From assembly GCF_018260405.1 (NCBI RefSeq), contig NZ_JAGLBG010000052.1:1-18051 (forward strand): a stretch of DNA of 18,051 nucleotides, given 5' to 3'. Source of the stretch: Deinococcus sp. (GTDB taxonomy: Bacteria; Deinococcota; Deinococci; Deinococcales; Deinococcaceae). Numbering within the stretch: the first letter of the stretch is position 1; every line of letters starts with the position of its first letter. Under the pieces are notes generated by a model, which had not been told where the DNA came from, did no database searches, and worked only from the letters and a program-made list of their open reading frames with translations. Shown here one piece after another: positions 15,637-18,051 of this stretch. The translations under genes and the position numbers were made by a program.

Positions 15637-16560
15637 TCAGAAGTAGGTTCAACATCGGCCCCAACAGCGAAAACCCGCGACGACGGATGTTGTGCATAGC
15701 CTGAAAGAAGGCCAGGTAGAGGGGCAACCAGCGCTGCGACAGGCCCCGATGAGGACGCAGCCACGAGCGGAGCAAGCTCCACACACCTTCAATCGTGTTG
15801 ACGTGCACCTCGTTGATACCGTCGCCATCGTCATCACGCGCCCATTCCCGGTCACCGTGAATCACGGTGACGTGTGTGTAGCCCCAGGCGCGCACCCGGG
15901 CGTAGATTGAGTATTCATCGGTGTTGACGACACTGCCTGCCTGAATGGTGTTCAGGATATGGGGCTGTATGGTCCGCTGCTGAACGTTGTCACAGAGGTG
16001 GAGAGCGAGTTGTCCACCCCGCTCGATCATTCCCAATACCGGCGGTTTGTCGGACGCGGCGGTGCCGCGTCCTCGCTTGCCCTTCAGTCGCCGTCTGCGT
16101 CCTGGACGAGATTTTTTTTCACCAGATCACTCTGGCCCTTATGACCAGCGACGAGATACACCTCGTCGATCTCGACCGTACCTGCAAGTGTGGGCGTGGT
16201 GGACGCGTCCACCACGCCCTGCCGGACACTGCGGGTCATGTCTTGGGCATCATCTTCGTTCAGGCCGAGCTCATGGGCGATCTGGCGGTTACTGAGATTC
16301 AGACCCATGAGATACAGGCACGCCACCCACTGCCGCAGGGGCTGGTGGTGACCAGCGAAGACGGTGCCCGTCAGGTCATCGAACTTTCGCTGGCAATTCA
16401 GACAGCGATATCGCTGTCTGAATTTCTGGGTGTCGTCCCGGCCCTGTTTGACCACATGCGGCGCGTGGCAGTGCGGGCAGTCCACGCCCTCGGGCCAACG
16501 GAGTTCCCGCACAACCTTGAAGCATTTCTCGTCGTCCAGGAGCTGAATTAAACTCAGCAT
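15611..16560 (-). CDS. IS1595-family (ISXO2-like) transposase, probably made by -1 frameshifting
   Basis: DDE-type transposase that would move the surrounding IS. Frame 1 (16084-16560, 158 codons) holds a zinc ribbon (Cys28/Cys31, Cys53/Cys56), a helix-turn-helix-like segment (LSNRQIAHELGLNEDDAQDMTR) and the first catalytic Asp in TVEIDEVYLVAGHKGQ (Asp132). Frame 2, in the -1 frame, continues LKGKRGRGTAASDKPPVLG with the second Asp in VVNTDEYSIYA and the third-motif region HVNTIEGVWSLLRSWLRPHRG, ending at 15611. The join is an A8 run (16112-16119): slipping back one base gives a single 316-aa protein of normal family length with no lost motif. It could alternatively be an ordinary inactivating frameshift. 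Start ATG at 16558-16560. Confidence 0.85.
16052..16072 (-). promoter_or_regulatory. strong hairpin downstream of the transposase shift site
   Basis: GGACGCGGC and GCCGCGTCC form a perfect 9-bp stem with a 3-base loop, 38 bases downstream of the slippery site in the transposase mRNA. This is farther than the usual 5-9 base spacing for a frameshift stimulator, so its role is uncertain. Confidence 0.4.
16112..16119 (-). promoter_or_regulatory. A8 slippery run, candidate -1 frameshift site
   Basis: In the transposase sense strand, GTG AAA AAA AAT contains the slippery heptamer A AAA AAT in the right phase. Shifting -1 joins the two transposase frames exactly. Eight A residues would also permit transcriptional slippage. 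A small CGTC/GACG hairpin starts two bases after AAT. Confidence 0.55.
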
Positions 16561-16581
16561 GCTGATAGTTTATCAGAGCGC

Positions 16582-16610
16582 CCTCAGCTCCCTGGAATCC
16601 AGGAAGAGCC
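16582..16610 (-). repeat. terminal inverted repeat, right, of the IS1595-type element
   Basis: On the minus strand it starts GGCTCTTCCTGG and ends GGGAGCTGAGG. It matches the left repeat at 26 of 29 positions. The serine-recombinase frame runs into it. Confidence 0.85.
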
Positions 16611-16973
16611 TTTTGAGATTGTCGCTGTTTTCAGAGAAACTGCCTCTGGCAACGTCAATTCCCGCAGTGAACGCAAAAAGGTCATGAATCTGGCGCGTGA
16701 TAGGCAGATTGAAGCGGTGCTAGTCACGGAACTGACTCGCTGGGGTCGGTCAACGACCGACCTGCTGCATACCCTTCAGGAACTGGAAGCCTGCGGAGTC
16801 AGCGTGATTGCCCAGACTGGGTTGCAGTTTGATTTGCGCTCACCACAGGGAAAGTTGTTCGCTTCGCTGATGGCCGCCCTCGCTGAGTTTGAGCGAGATT
16901 TGCTGCGTGAACGGATACGTTCAGGGATTTCTGCGGCCCAGGAGCGAGGCGTGAAATTTGGTCGCCAGGAAGG

Positions 16974-16981
16974 GCAAAGAC
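16974..16981. repeat. 8-bp target-site duplication, left copy
   Basis: GCAAAGAC directly precedes the MITE and is repeated exactly at 17148-17155. It is target DNA within the serine-recombinase gene. Confidence 0.85.
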
Positions 16982-17147
16982 CCAGGGCAACCGCAAAGTC
17001 CCTCAAATGTAAAGTGAAACTTTTCGTTTGAAAATCACGCTTCGCCATGCCGAGAGTATTTGGCTGATGGATACAGTAAAAATAGCCAGCCTGCTTACTG
17101 GCTACTTATCAAATGTTATGCAGTCTCCGACTTTGCGGTTGCCCTGG
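16982..17147. mobile_element. 166-bp MITE with 19-bp perfect terminal inverted repeats
   Basis: It starts CCAGGGCAACCGCAAAGTC (16982-17000) and ends with the exact reverse complement (17129-17147). It is flanked by GCAAAGAC duplications. There is no coding capacity. The interior is clearly more A+T-rich than the surrounding DNA and contains a TAGCCAG/CTGGCTA hairpin (17083-17104) and a repeated TCAAATGT (17003, 17109). An 8-bp duplication and an inward ...GCAAAGT end are reminiscent of IS6-type elements, but several other families also make 8-bp duplications, so the helper transposase is not identified. Confidence 0.88.
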
Positions 17148-17155
17148 GCAAAGAC
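17148..17155. repeat. 8-bp target-site duplication, right copy
   Basis: GCAAAGAC directly follows the MITE. Removing the MITE plus this copy restores ...GQRPKADRNEAR... in frame. Confidence 0.85.
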
Positions 17156-17337
17156 CTAAAGCAGACCGTAATGAAGCTAGGGTGCTGAAGCTGCGAGCAG
17201 AGGGAAAATCATACCGGGCGATTGCCAGCGAGTTGCATCTCAGCAAAAACACTGTTATGGACATCGTTAAGCGGAGTCGGTAGCTATGGACACTGTCTGA
17301 GTCGTTAGATTTCGCTTAGCGTAGGATTTTGCGCGAA

Positions 17338-17364
17338 TTGTGTAGTCCGGCCGTGGTGTATAAT
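17338..17364 (+). promoter_or_regulatory. candidate promoter for the small membrane protein
   Basis: A perfect -10 box TATAAT lies at 17359-17364, with TTGTGT at 17338-17343 as a possible -35 at a short 15-base spacing. It is 50 bases upstream of the proposed ATG. Confidence 0.45.
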
Positions 17365-17414
17365 GTTAGCGTTAGCAATCAGGCATCTGGTTGTGTAAAA
17401 TCATAGGTATGATG

Positions 17415-17672
17415 ATGGAGTCGCAAACGCCCGTTGGTTGGTGGTTGAACTTTAGACGCGGTCTTCTGCGGGGCATGTCCATCCTTCTAACTCTAGCCAC
17501 AGTGTGGGTTGCACTGCTTTTCTACGTTGTTAGCCAGGCTCCTTCAACGACGCAGGAATGTGTAAATGCCTTTGCGGCTAATGGCAACAGAGTACCGCCA
17601 AAGTATTACGCATTTCTGGCGTTTGGGTGGGCTAACACGATTGCTGGCACCTGTGAGCACTGGAGCGAGTAA
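17415..17672 (+). CDS. small single-helix membrane protein, 85 aa, unknown function
   Basis: Not recognised. The sequence has a short basic N-terminus (NFRRGLLRG), one membrane helix at about residues 21-41 (MSILLTLATVWVALLFYVVSQ) and an outside C-terminal domain of about 45 residues. Cys49 and Cys80 there could form a disulfide. The positive charges before the helix predict an inside N-terminus. Three consecutive ATGs occur at 17409-17417. The third is preferred because AGGT (17405-17408) is then six bases away; a TTG at 17391 is also in frame. It lies between mobile-element remnants in DNA of lower G+C, so it may be a passenger gene. It could be spurious. Confidence 0.5.
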   Translation: MESQTPVGWWLNFRRGLLRGMSILLTLATVWVALLFYVVSQAPSTTQECVNAFAANGNRVPPKYYAFLAFGWANTIAGTCEHWSE

Positions 17673-17716
17673 GGGCCTTCAGTCTCTGTGTCCTATAATC
17701 ATTGGTATTCCTTCCC

Positions 17717-17974
17717 TCAGTACCTGACAGGTTGAGATTTACCCGCTCCTAGAACGGAAAAAGGTGGCTTCAGCAATTTTAGGAGCGTCTGGAACGATCC
17801 TAAGGCCCAACGCACAGCACGGCTGATCGTAACCCCGTCTCGTCCAGGACGACCGTGCTTTTTGAGGCGAGTTGGCTGCGGTGCCTCTACTTCTTCCCCG
17901 ACTCGCATCATCCATGCCAGAGCTATACAAAGCAACCCCAGTGTGGTGATGACCCGAAAAATCTCCCAGTGCAA
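17717..17974 (-). pseudogene. C-terminal fragment of an IS4-type transposase
   Basis: The frame encodes HWEIFRVITTLGLLCIALAW followed by MMRVGEEVEAPQPTRLKKHGRPGRD and a helical tail. This is the pattern seen at the C-terminus of Deinococcus IS4-family transposases (the LLGLLCIALAW-RVGE-PTRLKKHGR region). The catalytic DDE residues are not in this fragment. The frame remains open into the 77-bp edge repeat, but that part (MDTPTIWASDSLL) is unlike a transposase and is probably out of context: the edge repeat appears to have inserted into this IS. The stop is at 17717-17719. Identification is from memory of the family and moderate. Confidence 0.6.
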
Positions 17975-18051
17975 TAAGAGGCTGTCTGAGGCCCATATCG
18001 TCGGAGTATCCATGCTGCCCTCTTCATCAGGCGCACAATCGCTGGAGCAGA
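17975..18051. repeat. 77-bp terminal inverted repeat, right copy
   Basis: Exact reverse complement of 1-77. Read rightward it starts TAAGAGGCTGTCTGAGG and opens an ATG at 18012-18014 (MLPSSSGAQSLEQ) that runs off the end. That could be the start of a transposase in the unseen element, but it is too short to identify. Confidence 0.8.

Larger units (their letters stand above)
15608..16610 (-). mobile_element. IS1595-family insertion sequence, 1003 bp, complete
   Basis: The element is bounded by 29-bp imperfect terminal inverted repeats (26 of 29 matching) beginning GGCTC at both ends. It carries one transposase in two overlapping frames. IS1595 elements normally make 8-bp target duplications. 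Here the outer flanks, AAGCCAGA on the left and TTTTGAGA on the right, do not match. The left flank is a tyrosine recombinase and the right flank a serine recombinase, each missing its 5' end, so the flanks have been rearranged since insertion. Confidence 0.88.
16611..17283 (+). pseudogene. serine recombinase (resolvase/invertase), broken by two insertions
   Basis: Site-specific serine recombinase of the Pin/Hin/Tn3-resolvase group. The remaining catalytic-domain part runs from FEIVAVFRETASG through ERKKVMNLARDRQIEAVLVTELTRWGRSTTDLL to FASLMAALAEFERDLLRERIRSGISAAQERGVKFGRQ. The first ~30-40 residues, including the nucleophilic Ser of the usual YxRVSTxxQ motif, were replaced by the IS1595-type element, so it cannot catalyse strand exchange. 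A MITE (16982-17147) then cuts it after GRQEGQRP. Past the MITE the frame resumes as PKADRNEARVLKLRAEGKSYRAIASELHLSKNTVMDIVKRSR and stops at TAG 17281-17283; this is the C-terminal helix-turn-helix. Joining the two parts minus one 8-bp duplication restores a continuous frame. Confidence 0.88.

Noticed and set aside
15608..16610. 8-bp target duplication for the IS1595-type element
   Set aside because: The flanking octamers AAGCCAGA and TTTTGAGA do not match, and shifting the element ends by a few bases does not create a match.
16684..17031. Serine recombinase read as a complete 115-aa gene starting at ATG 16684
   Set aside because: The frame continues upstream with family sequence (FEIVAVFRETASG...), and the last 17 codons come from the MITE. 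It is a fragment, not an intact gene.

Overview
The window looks like high-G+C DNA from a Deinococcus-type bacterium. The basis is the overall gene and codon character, TTG/GTG starts, a probably leaderless transcript with a near-perfect -10 box six bases before a start codon, dispersed intergenic repeats and a high load of small insertion sequences. This is inference; no rRNA or marker gene is present. The two window edges carry the same 77-bp sequence in opposite orientation. The window is therefore probably a whole assembly contig bounded on both sides by the same repeat, most likely one end of an insertion sequence.

Left and centre (about 320-12,400) form a metabolic and uptake region. 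On the minus strand lies a peptide-type ABC importer: binding protein, then two permeases that overlap by 4 bp, with a stem-loop between binding protein and permeases. No ATPase gene follows before the contig edge. Next come an acyl-CoA ligase (minus strand) and, divergent from it, an orphan branched-chain-amino-acid-type binding protein (plus strand). After these come an unrecognised 178-aa protein, a methylmalonate-semialdehyde dehydrogenase (MmsA), a class III omega-aminotransferase and an unusually short PucR-family regulator, all on the minus strand. The aminotransferase and MmsA fit consecutive steps in valine, thymine or beta-amino-acid breakdown to acyl-CoA. The PucR protein is the obvious local candidate regulator.

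A short housekeeping segment follows (12,485-14,739): a metallophosphoesterase with an altered GNHD motif, divergent from apolipoprotein N-acyltransferase (lnt).

The right end (14,764-18,051) is a graveyard of mobile DNA. A tyrosine recombinase missing its N-terminus abuts a 1003-bp IS1595-type element. That element has 29-bp imperfect terminal inverted repeats and a transposase split at an A8 run that suits -1 frameshifting. On its other side is a serine recombinase that has also lost its N-terminus, including the catalytic serine. The serine recombinase is interrupted a second time by a 166-bp non-coding MITE with 19-bp perfect terminal inverted repeats and an exact 8-bp target duplication. 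Removing the MITE and one duplication copy restores the reading frame and its C-terminal helix-turn-helix. A small one-helix membrane protein with its own promoter-like site and the C-terminus of an IS4-type transposase complete the region. No wholly new defence or metabolic system is visible. The most informative observations are the nested insertions, the possible frameshift site, the intergenic repeat family and the unusual forms of PucR and the phosphoesterase.
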